The position numbers and the translations under genes were made by a program. A stretch of DNA of 64,000 bases from Peloplasma aerotolerans (GTDB taxonomy: Bacteria; Bacillota_I; Bacilli_A; Acholeplasmatales; Acholeplasmataceae), in assembly GCF_030012175.1 (NCBI RefSeq), contig NZ_JASCXW010000006.1, positions 1 through 64,000 of the forward strand. Reading direction: 5' to 3'. Position 1 is the stretch's first letter; each line of letters begins with the position of its first letter. The notes below the pieces were generated by a model. That model saw nothing but the letters and a program-made list of their open reading frames with translations. It was not told where the DNA came from and ran no database searches. This document shows, in pieces, positions 18,116 to 28,050 of the stretch.

Positions 18116-18748
18116 CTAAACAATCGATAACAAATCTCTAATGTCATCAAGTTTATGGTCAGCTTGTTCTGATTTTTTTGCATCAAATACAGCAATCGCT
18201 AACATACCAGCTTTTTTAGCAGCTTCTATGCCTACCGTAGCGTCTTCAATGACTGCACATGAGGAATAAGAAACTCCTAGTTTTTCTGCAGCTCTTAAAA
18301 AAACATCTGGTGCTGGTTTTGAGTTCTCAATATCTGTTCCATCAGCAATTGCATCGAACAAACATGAAATACCTAGATATTTTAATATTGTTTTTGCATT
18401 TCTAGATGATGAACCGATTGCTATTTTTATACCTTGTTCTTTAAGATTCAATAGTACATCATAAACATGTGGCAACATATCGTTTGGTGAAAGTTGCTTA
18501 AGTAGATCAACATAATAATCATTTTTTGTTTTTGCTAGTTTTTCTTTTTCTGATTCACTGTATGTCTTATCTGCTTTTTCTAACATGATATTTAAAGAAT
18601 CCATGCGTGATACTCCACGAAGTCGATGATTGATTTTCTCGTCAAAATAAATGTCCTCTTGATCTGCTACATGTTTCCACGCTTCATAATGAAGTTGATC
18701 AGTACTAACAATAACACCATCTAGATCAAATATAACTGCTTTAATCAT
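18116..18748 (-). CDS. pgmB: Beta-phosphoglucomutase
   Basis: HAD-superfamily enzyme turning beta-glucose 1-phosphate, the GH65 product, into glucose 6-phosphate. 210 residues with the nucleophile motif FDLDGVIVST (Asp 8, acid/base Asp 10), motif GSSSRNAKTIL, and the metal-binding acidic IEDATVGIEAA. The ATG overlaps the stop of the upstream GH65 gene by 4 bases, showing coupling. This gene beside two GH65 genes is the strongest clue to pathway chemistry. Confidence 0.93.
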   Translation of the reverse strand: MIKAVIFDLDGVIVSTDQLHYEAWKHVADQEDIYFDEKINHRLRGVSRMDSLNIMLEKADKTYSESEKEKLAKTKNDYYVDLLKQLSPNDMLPHVYDVLLNLKEQGIKIAIGSSSRNAKTILKYLGISCLFDAIADGTDIENSKPAPDVFLRAAEKLGVSYSSCAVIEDATVGIEAAKKAGMLAIAVFDAKKSEQADHKLDDIRDLLSIV

Positions 18749-20913
18749 GACTGAACCTCCTTGATTTCTTTATGTTTGTTTGAAACATAGATTTGATACT
18801 TCTTTCCTTGGTGGATAATTTTATAAGATAAAGATTTTATTGACTTTGGTAGCTGTGGATTAACACTTATTTTATCTGTTAATGACAAACCAGAAAATCC
18901 ATAAATTGCTGTCATATATGCACCACCAGATGCTGCCGGATGAGTACCACCAATATAAATATCACCAGCATATGCTTTAGATAATCCTGTTAAATCAACG
19001 GTTGCTGATTTCATAAAGAGTGGATAGGCGTATTCAGGATTGGCAATCATGCATGCAACAAGTGCATACATGCTTGCTGATAATGATGATCCGTGTTCAG
19101 TTCTTGGTTCATAATACTTCCAGTTGGCTTCCATGGTGTTTAAATCAAAATCATCTTTAAATAGATAAAGCATTGTGATGACATCAGCTTGCTTAATGAT
19201 TTGAGTATCACCAGCTAAACCTTGTCCACCTAAATACTCATTTTCATGTAACTTCTTTTTAAGTAATTCTTTTAGTGGTATATCTTGAAACTTAAAATAT
19301 CCATCAAATTGTTCGATTAAAAGATTGTTTAACATTTCTTTTTGATAGACTTTATCTTTAATTTGATGGATTTCCTGAAGTGGCTTTCTAAAGCCAATTC
19401 CATGAACTAGTTCATCAAAGTATTTATCATTTTCTTTTTTAAAATATGCTTCATAAAGAATCACGATATCAAATACCATTTTAACCATTCGATTGGTAAA
19501 AGCATTATTGTGAACACGTTCGTGATATTCATCTGGACCCATAACATCCCATACTTCGAATCGATCATCTAGAATAGAATACTTGCCGTAATCTAAATAA
19601 AATCTAGCAACTTCTAGAATAACCTCAAGAGCTCCTTGCTTTAAAATTGAATAGTCGAGTGTGCGATGAATATAGGTTTGGATTGCATAAACAATATCCG
19701 CAGATATGTGAACTTGTTTGTCTTTGAAGTAAGTTCTGATCAGTCTTTTAGTAAATACATCTGTAACATTATAATCGGTACAAGCATCAAATCCATCTTC
19801 TTGAGATTCCCATGCATAAAATGCCCCTTGGAATCCATAGGATGCTGCTTTTTCTTTCGCTCCCTTTAGACCATGAATGCGATAATCAATTATATGTTTA
19901 GCACTATTTAAATCCGTATTTAGGTAAAAAGGCAACATAAAGATTTCAGTATCCCAAAAGATTGCTCCCTTATATGTTTGACCAGATATACCTCTGGCTG
20001 GAATCGATGCTTGGCGATAGTTATGAGGTGCTAATAGCAATAAATGATAAATAGAATATCTTAATGCAAGTTGTGCATCCTCATCTCCTTCTATCATAAC
20101 ATCTGCATCCATCCATTTAAGATCCCATGCTTGTTGATGCTTAATGATTTTCTTATCGAAACCTTCAGATGCAATTTCATCAAGTGTTGTTAGTAATTGA
20201 TAATCATCTTCATTAATACCAATGACTGCATATTGATAGAAAGTATACGTTTCATTTGCTTTTGCATTTACTTTGATGTTATAAAAAACACCTGTTGATG
20301 TTGTCAAAGTTTTAAAATGATGAGGTTCAAACTTTAGATCCACGTATTTTAAAGTTTGAATTTTGTAACCTTTTTCATGTGTTACTCCATAAGCTTTTAA
20401 ATAAGGTTTATCATTGGTTTGAACTGCTTTTATATGCGGTCCATTAATATCCCATATTTGTGTATCAATGCCTGTTAAGATATCAAGTGTAGCATCTTGA
20501 TTGATAGATACCTGATAAACCCCTATGATTGCTCTTTGATCATTAGCCGATACAAACCTTTTAGAATCGATTGTGATTAACATGTCTTCCTTTTTAAATA
20601 CACTATGTCTTCTCATTGTTGAATCTTTAATATTTAGTATTTGATGGTGTTCTATAGGTTCTTGGTTCAACACATCAATAGGTTCATGATTAACATGAAT
20701 TACTGTATATAAAGGATTGAATGCATTGACTGGTTCTCTCCAACCATGACCAACTTGATCATAGACTAAAGGACAATTGATAGCAACCAATTGTTCTTTT
20801 CTATACTCATCTAGTGTTCCTCGAACACCTAGTTTTAAATGACCAGTTAAAAACTGGTTGCCATGGTGAATGATTTGTTCTTGATTAAATCCAGATATTT
20901 TAATTTCCCACAT
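18745..20913 (-). CDS. GH65 glycoside phosphorylase (first of operon pair)
   Basis: 722 residues, full family length. GPDEY around residue 458 gives the catalytic Glu; FWDTEIFMLPFY and IKQADV form the substrate and phosphate pockets. It releases beta-glucose 1-phosphate from an alpha-glucosyl disaccharide. The start overlaps the preceding GH65 gene by 14 bases. Clearly diverged from both other GH65 proteins in the window, so each probably has its own linkage or acceptor. Confidence 0.92.
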   Translation of the reverse strand: MWEIKISGFNQEQIIHHGNQFLTGHLKLGVRGTLDEYRKEQLVAINCPLVYDQVGHGWREPVNAFNPLYTVIHVNHEPIDVLNQEPIEHHQILNIKDSTMRRHSVFKKEDMLITIDSKRFVSANDQRAIIGVYQVSINQDATLDILTGIDTQIWDINGPHIKAVQTNDKPYLKAYGVTHEKGYKIQTLKYVDLKFEPHHFKTLTTSTGVFYNIKVNAKANETYTFYQYAVIGINEDDYQLLTTLDEIASEGFDKKIIKHQQAWDLKWMDADVMIEGDEDAQLALRYSIYHLLLLAPHNYRQASIPARGISGQTYKGAIFWDTEIFMLPFYLNTDLNSAKHIIDYRIHGLKGAKEKAASYGFQGAFYAWESQEDGFDACTDYNVTDVFTKRLIRTYFKDKQVHISADIVYAIQTYIHRTLDYSILKQGALEVILEVARFYLDYGKYSILDDRFEVWDVMGPDEYHERVHNNAFTNRMVKMVFDIVILYEAYFKKENDKYFDELVHGIGFRKPLQEIHQIKDKVYQKEMLNNLLIEQFDGYFKFQDIPLKELLKKKLHENEYLGGQGLAGDTQIIKQADVITMLYLFKDDFDLNTMEANWKYYEPRTEHGSSLSASMYALVACMIANPEYAYPLFMKSATVDLTGLSKAYAGDIYIGGTHPAASGGAYMTAIYGFSGLSLTDKISVNPQLPKSIKSLSYKIIHQGKKYQIYVSNKHKEIKEVQS

Positions 20914-23146
20914 GTATGGTTGTCATTCCCTTTTTTAAATGGTAAGCCTTATCGTATATCATTAAAGGTTCTTTTAAGTCTTGATCTAATGTTAATGTGA
21001 TTTCTTTGGGGTTAACATAAACGCGTATATTTGAATCGAAATAATGGAAGTTAAATTGATATGATTTCCATGTATCAGGACAGTATGGTGCTAATTTTAA
21101 GATGTTACCATCGCTTCTTAATCCGCCAAAACCATAGACGATATTAACCCAAGCTGCAGCAATCGATGTTAAATGTAGCCCTTCTTTAGTGTTTCTATTA
21201 TAATCATCTAAATCCATTCTTGTTGCGAATCTAAAAAACTCTAGAGCTTGTTTTTTGTAACCAAGTTCAGATGCAAATATAGAGTGTATCGATGGAGATA
21301 ATGATGATTCATGAATTGTTTTTGGTTCATAGTAATCATAATTAGCTTTTTTAGTTTCTATGTCAAAACGTTGATTAAACAAAAACATAAACATTAATAC
21401 ATCAGGTTGTTTAATCATGTCGTTTCGATAGATACGATCATAACTCCAATGAGCATATAAAGGAAAATCAGTAACTGGGATACTATGAATATCGATATGT
21501 GGAAGATCATGGAACCCTTCGTGTTGTTCATAAATCTTAGTCTTTTCATCATAAGGAATATACATTAACTCACATTGTTTTTTCATGACTTCAATTTCGG
21601 ATGTTGTTAATCCTAAGTTTTGTACCACCTTTTGAATTTGTGGTTGGTTTTGATATGTTTCGTAAACATCAATCATCCAAAACATAGATTCTTTTGCTAA
21701 AAGGTTAGTGTATGCATTGTGATTGACCATCATTTGGAACTCATCTGGTCCCATAACTCCATAATATCCGAATTTGGTTTGATCTTGATTGTATTGTCCT
21801 CTAGATGAGAAAAATCTTGCGATTTCAACAAGCATTTCGAAACCATAGTTCAACATGAAATCAATATCTTTGGTATTCTTAACATAATGCCATATTGCAT
21901 ATGCAACAGCACTTGATGGTTGAAATTGAAGTGATGCATGTTGCCACAGGTCACATGCTTCATCGCCATTTAATGTAGCAATCGGATAACATGCTCCTTT
22001 GCAATCAAGTTCTTGTGCACGCTTTTTAGCTTGTTTTAAAGTGTTATATCTAAACATTAATAAATTTTTGGCTGCTTTAGGATTTGTAAACAGGTAAACT
22101 GGAACACAATAGGTTTCCGAATCCCAGAAAGCATGACCAGAGTATGCTTCTCCTGTTAATCCTTTTGCACCAATGTTATTTTCTTCTGAAACACCTAAAT
22201 ATGTGTTCACAAGTTGAAATAAACAATATCTAATGCCTTGTTGGTTTTCTGGATCACCTTCGATAAGAATATCATTTTCGCTAAAATAGTTTTGATAAAA
22301 CAACTGATTATCTTGATAAGTTTTTTCATAGGATGCATGATTCAATAATTTAGAGGATTCTTCAAGATATGTATCTATTGATTTCTCTCCTTTTTTATCA
22401 ATGAGTGAAACAATAGTTTTTTGTATGATTACAGGTTTGTTCAGATTAAAATTAATGGTCTCAATGTTCAATCGTCCCTTAAAATTAATTTGTGATTGAT
22501 AACTTGTATTGACATCTAGATTATATCTACTGAATAGACTTTGATTAGTTGTTGTATAACCTAATGCATAACCATTGCCATATGCTTTGACATCCCAAAA
22601 ACCAGGTTTACCCCAGTGTTTTGTTCTAAAATCGATGCCGATTTGAATACTCATTTGACCCTGATAATGAATGGGTTCAATCTTTATGTTCTGATGACTC
22701 ACTTGATAAGTCGTCATGTTTAAAATACGTTTGAAAGTAATTTTAAATAAATCCTTGACTTGATATGACCTTGTTTGTTCACCTGTTTTTAAATCAAGTT
22801 CTCTTTTATAATCAGATATGTTATTCGGATTAAAAACAAACATTTCATCACCGACAAAAATTCTTGTGTAAAAAGCATTCGCAGCATTAACCATATAGTG
22901 AGACTTGTCGGAAATGCCTTTATAATGACTTCTTTGGATATTCTTGGGAATCTCATATATACCATTGAAATAAGTACCTATTAAAGATTCTTTTGGATAA
23001 CCTTCATCAAAGAAACCACGAACACCCATATATTCATTTGATAGCGAAAACAATGATTCTGAGACAACGGCTTGTTTCTCATGAAATCCTGTTTCAATGA
23101 TTTTCCATGGATCCACGTCCAAATATCTTTGTGCAATTTTTCCCAT
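20900..23146 (-). CDS. GH65-family phosphorylase with variant active-site motifs
   Basis: 748 residues. ATG at 23146 follows AAGGAGAT. The catalytic block reads GPDEF where the other two read GPDEY; the phosphate-site block reads IKQPDV instead of KQAD; the barrel entry reads FWDSE instead of FWDTE. The general acid Glu is kept, so it should be active, but the changes suggest a different acceptor or specificity. Tightly packed between the ATPase and the other GH65 gene. Confidence 0.88.
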   Translation of the reverse strand: MGKIAQRYLDVDPWKIIETGFHEKQAVVSESLFSLSNEYMGVRGFFDEGYPKESLIGTYFNGIYEIPKNIQRSHYKGISDKSHYMVNAANAFYTRIFVGDEMFVFNPNNISDYKRELDLKTGEQTRSYQVKDLFKITFKRILNMTTYQVSHQNIKIEPIHYQGQMSIQIGIDFRTKHWGKPGFWDVKAYGNGYALGYTTTNQSLFSRYNLDVNTSYQSQINFKGRLNIETINFNLNKPVIIQKTIVSLIDKKGEKSIDTYLEESSKLLNHASYEKTYQDNQLFYQNYFSENDILIEGDPENQQGIRYCLFQLVNTYLGVSEENNIGAKGLTGEAYSGHAFWDSETYCVPVYLFTNPKAAKNLLMFRYNTLKQAKKRAQELDCKGACYPIATLNGDEACDLWQHASLQFQPSSAVAYAIWHYVKNTKDIDFMLNYGFEMLVEIARFFSSRGQYNQDQTKFGYYGVMGPDEFQMMVNHNAYTNLLAKESMFWMIDVYETYQNQPQIQKVVQNLGLTTSEIEVMKKQCELMYIPYDEKTKIYEQHEGFHDLPHIDIHSIPVTDFPLYAHWSYDRIYRNDMIKQPDVLMFMFLFNQRFDIETKKANYDYYEPKTIHESSLSPSIHSIFASELGYKKQALEFFRFATRMDLDDYNRNTKEGLHLTSIAAAWVNIVYGFGGLRSDGNILKLAPYCPDTWKSYQFNFHYFDSNIRVYVNPKEITLTLDQDLKEPLMIYDKAYHLKKGMTTIHVGN

Positions 23147-23147
23147 G

Positions 23148-24464
23148 TTATATCTCCTTGTCTGCTAAGCATGCTTTTATATAATGAACATAAGTAAAAA
23201 CATCCTTTAAATCTTTAAGCTGAATTTCTTTTTTATTTTGAGTATACGTGTAAATTTTATTCTTTTCGTCAATCTTTAAATCAGCATTCTTTTCATCATA
23301 ATCAATTTCATATCCATAATTTTGAAGCTCGTTTACAATTTGTAAATGTTCATAATCTTTGGGTTGATCATCAATGATAATCTTTGTTTGAACTGTATCT
23401 AGAACTCTTTTTTTATCTTGATTAAATAAAAGCGCATGTCCTTTGAAGTCTAAATAAACTTGTATCTTTTCTTCAAAGTCTCTATCAACAACTGCTCTAA
23501 ATGTCTGCCCTAAAGCTTCAATATGTAATAACTTATTTAATCCATAATGTTCAACTGCCACTAATGTTCCTGAAATTCGATAATCGCTTTGTTGATGATA
23601 GACCACTAAGTCTTTTGGTCGTATCGCAATATGTCCCTTATCAATTTTGTGTTTTTTCATAAGTTTCGCAATCTCTTGATTATAAATCATTTTAGATCCT
23701 TGAGTGTAAAGTAAACCATCCTTGTACTCAACTGTTAACACATTTGCTTCAGGAGTCCCCATAAATGTTACAACATCTAAATGCATCGGGTCGTGATACA
23801 TTTGGTAAGGTGTCCCAACTTGGACAATCTTACCTTCCATCATTAAAACAATACGACTTGCCATTGCCATAGCTTCTATTTGATCATGTGTCACATAGAT
23901 ACAAGTCATGCGAAACATTTTTTGTAACGTTATGAGTTCAGTACGCATTTCTTCTCTTAAGACTGCATCAAGATTTGATAATGGTTCATCAAATAAAACT
24001 AAAGAAGATTGATCGACTAACGCTCTTGCAAGTGCAACTCTTTGACGTTGTCCACCAGATAGTTGATTGGGATAACTATTGAGTTTTTCATATAATGATA
24101 ATTTTATAGCAGTTTCTTCTACTGTCTTCTTTTTTTCTAGTTGATTCATTTGCTTATTTAGTAAACCAAATTCAATATTTTCATAAACCGTCAGATTTGG
24201 TAATAATGCATAGTTTTGAAATACAAAACTCAATTTTCTAGTTGAAGGATCTTCGTCATTTTGAATTCTGTTATCAATATAAAGGTTTCCCTTTGTCATT
24301 TCTTCTAGTCCAGCAATCATTCTAAGTGTTGTAGTCTTACCTGAACCTGATGGGCCAACCAACACCAAAAATTCGTCATCAAAAATCTCTAATGAGATAT
24401 CATCGATCACATAAGTATCTTTTTGGAAAGACTTATAAACATGTTGTAATGATATTTTGCTCAT
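23148..24464 (-). CDS. Sugar ABC transporter ATPase (MsmK/UgpC type)
   Basis: 438 residues, longer than the usual 360-380. Walker A GPSGSGKTT (37-45), signature LSGGQRQR, Walker B LVLFDEP and the H-loop THDQIEAMAMA are present. A TOBE-like domain follows (about 240-350), then about 80 extra residues of unknown role. Energises the permease encoded immediately upstream (8-base gap). Unlike shared MsmK proteins, it is encoded inside the operon with its permease and binding protein. Confidence 0.92.
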   Translation of the reverse strand: MSKISLQHVYKSFQKDTYVIDDISLEIFDDEFLVLVGPSGSGKTTTLRMIAGLEEMTKGNLYIDNRIQNDEDPSTRKLSFVFQNYALLPNLTVYENIEFGLLNKQMNQLEKKKTVEETAIKLSLYEKLNSYPNQLSGGQRQRVALARALVDQSSLVLFDEPLSNLDAVLREEMRTELITLQKMFRMTCIYVTHDQIEAMAMASRIVLMMEGKIVQVGTPYQMYHDPMHLDVVTFMGTPEANVLTVEYKDGLLYTQGSKMIYNQEIAKLMKKHKIDKGHIAIRPKDLVVYHQQSDYRISGTLVAVEHYGLNKLLHIEALGQTFRAVVDRDFEEKIQVYLDFKGHALLFNQDKKRVLDTVQTKIIIDDQPKDYEHLQIVNELQNYGYEIDYDEKNADLKIDEKNKIYTYTQNKKEIQLKDLKDVFTYVHYIKACLADKEI

Positions 24465-24472
24465 AAAAATAC

Positions 24473-26539
24473 CTACTTAATGCCTGTTGTGGCTACATTA
24501 GATGTAATACGTTTTTGGAAGATAAAGAATAGGATAACTGGTGGAATCATCGTAAATAACAATAGACTTAAGAATTGATCAAGTGTTATGTTATATGCGA
24601 ACATCTCCACATGGACTCTAAAGAGTTTAATCATAACTGTCCAATAATCTTGGTTATTAATCATAATATATGGTAATAAGAAGTCATTCCAAGCAGCAGT
24701 TACACTAAAGATTGCTACAACCATCATGACTGGAACTGATAATGGAACAATAATTTTAAAGAATGTTTGTAATTTACTAGCACCTTCAAGTTCAGCAACC
24801 TCAAATAAATCTTTGGGAAGTCCATCAAAGTGTGTTTTAAATAATAAGAAATTAAATGGCGAAGCACCAGCAATAAACCAAAATGGTATCAGAGTTATAA
24901 ATGTGGATTGCACTTGTCTTAGTGTCATTCCTGTTAGATTTGCAAAGAATCGATAAATACTTGAAATATTCGTGTATAGGGGAACCAATGCCACCGCAGG
25001 TGGGATTAGCATCGATCCTAAGATTAGATAAAAGATGAACTTATGCCCTTTAGGCTTTAATACTGATATCACATAAGCTAATAATCCATTAAATAGTACT
25101 GCAGATATTGCAGCACCAAAAGAAATGAATAAAGAATTATAAACATTTCTCATAATTTGTGTTCTTTGGATGACCACCAAGTATTTTCCAAAATCAAATG
25201 AACTGGGGAAGAATGTATAGTTTTGTGGTGATTGAAGAATCTCATTACTGTTTTTAAATGATGTAAAGAATAACCATATAAACGGCATTAACACCATAAA
25301 CATACCAATACATAAGATTGCATACATGATATAATAACCAATTCTGCGACTTGATTTCTTATAATCTGAATATGCTAGGATACCATCTTTTTTAGGTATA
25401 AAGATTTTTAATCCAAAAGTCTTGGTTCTCTTTAATATTGATTGGAAACCTTTAGAAATTGTTTTTAGCAACCATATTACTTTAGTCCATACAAGGACTT
25501 TATAGATTGCTTGTTTTATTTTTACCCAAACATTTTGAATTTGCTTAAGATACTGATGTATCGTTTTTTTCTCTTTTTGTTCAATCTTAGCTAAAAGCAT
25601 TTCATAACTCATATACGGTTTAGAAAGAATACGTTGCTGATTCGTTCTCTTATCAAAGTATAAATAAACATATGTAAATACTAGCAAAATCAACATCGTG
25701 ATAACACCTAATGCTGCTGCTTGACCAGTATCTTGTGTTGTATAAATTAACTTATAGATTAGTAAACCTAACGTATTTGCTGAGTCATTTGTTTGACCCA
25801 TAAAAATCATAGGTTCATAAAATATTTGAAAAATCGAGATAATCTGAATAATAAGTAATAACTTAATATTGGGTAATAATGCAGGGATTGTTATATATCT
25901 TAATCTCTTCCAAACCGATAAACCTTTAATTCGACATGCCTCATACAATGAATTATCAATAGATTGAACAGTCGCAAGATAAATAAGCATAGTTGCTCCT
26001 GCTGATTTCCATGTTAATGTCATAATAATTAATGGAATAGATAGATGATCGTTTGAAATCCATCTAGAAGTTGGCAATCCTAATCTAGATAGTACAATAT
26101 TAAAAAAACCATAATCGTTGGCATCCATCATAATCTTCCAAGTTAAGATAACTGCAATAGCAGGTACGATATTCGGAATATAGAAACCTACTTTGAAGAA
26201 ACTCTTGGTTCGTATAACTTCACTAATAAGAAGGGCTAACAATATCGGTATTAAAAACCCAATGATCAACGAGAAAACTACATATAATAACGTATTTTCC
26301 AATGCTTGTGCAAATCGAGGATCTGCAAACACTCTGACATAGTTTTCAAATCCATGAAAACTAACAATATCAAAATTGTTCGTTTTCGCAAACGAGTAAA
26401 CTATATTTTGTAAAAGTGGTCCCCAAATAAAAAATGCAAACAAAAGAAGAGATGGTATCGCAATGATCCATGATAACATCTCCTTTTTAAACAAATATCT
26501 CTTTTTAATTGTTTTGTTTACATTCGTTATCTCTACCAT
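24473..26539 (-). CDS. Fused sugar ABC permease (MalF-like plus MalG-like in one chain)
   Basis: 688 residues holding both inner-membrane subunits of a CUT1 sugar importer. Residues 1-296 form a MalF/UgpA-like permease with EAA loop 200-223 (EACRIKGLSVW). Residues about 400-688 form a MalG/UgpE-like permease with EAA loop 580-603 (EVAELEGASKL). A basic, partly amphipathic linker of about 100 residues joins them. Normally these are two genes. The frame is continuous with no stop. The start lies one base beyond the stop of the binding-protein gene. Confidence 0.93.
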   Translation of the reverse strand: MVEITNVNKTIKKRYLFKKEMLSWIIAIPSLLLFAFFIWGPLLQNIVYSFAKTNNFDIVSFHGFENYVRVFADPRFAQALENTLLYVVFSLIIGFLIPILLALLISEVIRTKSFFKVGFYIPNIVPAIAVILTWKIMMDANDYGFFNIVLSRLGLPTSRWISNDHLSIPLIIMTLTWKSAGATMLIYLATVQSIDNSLYEACRIKGLSVWKRLRYITIPALLPNIKLLLIIQIISIFQIFYEPMIFMGQTNDSANTLGLLIYKLIYTTQDTGQAAALGVITMLILLVFTYVYLYFDKRTNQQRILSKPYMSYEMLLAKIEQKEKKTIHQYLKQIQNVWVKIKQAIYKVLVWTKVIWLLKTISKGFQSILKRTKTFGLKIFIPKKDGILAYSDYKKSSRRIGYYIMYAILCIGMFMVLMPFIWLFFTSFKNSNEILQSPQNYTFFPSSFDFGKYLVVIQRTQIMRNVYNSLFISFGAAISAVLFNGLLAYVISVLKPKGHKFIFYLILGSMLIPPAVALVPLYTNISSIYRFFANLTGMTLRQVQSTFITLIPFWFIAGASPFNFLLFKTHFDGLPKDLFEVAELEGASKLQTFFKIIVPLSVPVMMVVAIFSVTAAWNDFLLPYIMINNQDYWTVMIKLFRVHVEMFAYNITLDQFLSLLLFTMIPPVILFFIFQKRITSNVATTGIK

Positions 26540-26540
26540 A

Positions 26541-27938
26541 TTATCCGAGTTGCTCTCTTAAGTATGCTTCAAAAGCTTGTTGTTTTGAGTTTAATGATGA
26601 ACGTACATCAAATCCTGGATTTTTTAAATTAACAACAACTTGATCTAATAGTTCATACATATATTGTGTATAGTAAGGTTCTTCTCTTCTTCTCGTATCT
26701 GGAAGCATTTCATAGAAATCTTGGAAATTATGGAATGCTTGTACATTCACGTATTGTGCATTAAGTGAATCAATCAATGTAGTATATTCTTCATTGACCC
26801 ACGGTCTAACTTCAGGTAAGATTAACATATTTTTTCTGGTTGCAGTTTGAAGTCCTTCACGCATTGCACTTTGAGCAACTTGAGAAGTTTCTGGTGAGCG
26901 ACCCATATATTCTAAGAACTTAATTGCTCCTTCAACAGCTTCATCTGTATCGTAAGCACTAAACATATATGGTGTTCCACCAAATAAGGTATATTGTCCT
27001 CCTGGACCACTTGGAATTGGAATAAATGCAATACTATTACGATTCATACCACCTTGCGTAATAACATTAGAAATAACGTCATTACCTGCGATTGCCATTG
27101 CAATCTGTCCATTTCCTAAACGTGTTGCCCATTCAGAATAGTTCATATTTCCTATCGGTACTAGATCATTATCATAAAAGCTTTTTAGAAACTCCATAGC
27201 TTCAACAGCTTCATCTGAATTTAGGTTTGCATGAACAACATTATTCGCATCAACAACTTGAAGAGACGCTCCAAATGCCCATGCATAATTTGAGTATTGC
27301 CATCCACCATTTTTATCCACATTTAAGATAATTAAACCGTCTACTCCTGTATTGGCTTTAATGGTTTCTGAGTAATCATAAAGTTCTTGCATCGTTTGTG
27401 GGTAATACTTAATTTCAGGATGATTGGGGTCAATAATATCATAGATACCATCACCATCGATATCACTGATTAATCCCGCATCATAAAATACATCCAAATT
27501 AACGATAATACCTAACCCATAACCATCTCGAGGAATACCGTATAAGCGTTCATCAAACGTTAAATATTCTCTTAAAGCTGGATCCATTTTATCAAACCAA
27601 CCAAGTTCAGTTACGATGTCTGTAATGTCTTTTGCATGACCACCAGACACAATCATTTGTGGTTCAGTAAACCATGTTTGAAAAACAGTTGGCAACGTTT
27701 GCGAATTCGCACGTGCATAAAAAGCTTCTACAGAATATGTAAAAGATTCACCAATGATTTCATATTCAGGATAATCTTCTTCAAATCTTTCTTTCCATGT
27801 GTTAAACATTGCGATATCATCAGTATTCGCAGATTCTGGCCACATGCCAATGACAACTTCTATCTTTCCACTTCGACCACATGCAGCTAGTTGGAATATT
27901 ATAAATGTCATCATCATTAATACAATTATTTTTTTCAT
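26541..27938 (-). CDS. Sugar-binding lipoprotein of ABC importer (family 1)
   Basis: 465 residues. Signal peptide with lipobox LAAC (Cys 20); mature part is a family 1 extracellular solute-binding protein (MalE-like), e.g. the segment GNGQIAMAIAGN. It captures the oligosaccharide at the surface and hands it to the fused permease. AGGAGA sits directly after a 15-bp hairpin in the leader. The two hairpins upstream may raise its expression relative to neighbours. Confidence 0.92.
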   Translation of the reverse strand: MKKIIVLMMMTFIIFQLAACGRSGKIEVVIGMWPESANTDDIAMFNTWKERFEEDYPEYEIIGESFTYSVEAFYARANSQTLPTVFQTWFTEPQMIVSGGHAKDITDIVTELGWFDKMDPALREYLTFDERLYGIPRDGYGLGIIVNLDVFYDAGLISDIDGDGIYDIIDPNHPEIKYYPQTMQELYDYSETIKANTGVDGLIILNVDKNGGWQYSNYAWAFGASLQVVDANNVVHANLNSDEAVEAMEFLKSFYDNDLVPIGNMNYSEWATRLGNGQIAMAIAGNDVISNVITQGGMNRNSIAFIPIPSGPGGQYTLFGGTPYMFSAYDTDEAVEGAIKFLEYMGRSPETSQVAQSAMREGLQTATRKNMLILPEVRPWVNEEYTTLIDSLNAQYVNVQAFHNFQDFYEMLPDTRRREEPYYTQYMYELLDQVVVNLKNPGFDVRSSLNSKQQAFEAYLREQLG

Positions 27939-27950
27939 ATTTTATGTCTC

Positions 27951-27996
27951 CTAATGTTTTTATTGTACACCAATTTTTATGCAATAAAAACATTAG
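27951..27996 (-). repeat. 15-bp perfect hairpin before the binding-protein ribosome site
   Basis: Arms CTAATGTTTTTATTG (27951-27965) and its exact complement (27982-27996), loop 16 bases. In the transcript the AGGAGA of the binding-protein gene begins at the foot of the stem. Confidence 0.85.
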
Positions 27997-28029
27997 ATTT
28001 CTTCCCCTCACCATGGAAGGGAAGAAATC
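27996..28029 (-). terminator. Terminator-like hairpin after the glycan-binding lipoprotein
   Basis: Perfect 11-bp arms GATTTCTTCCC / GGGAAGAAATC (27996-28006, 28019-28029). The minus transcript continues TAATGTTTTTATTG, a broken T-run, so termination is likely partial. Confidence 0.6.
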
Positions 28030-28050
28030 CTCATATTTTTTTAAACTGTT

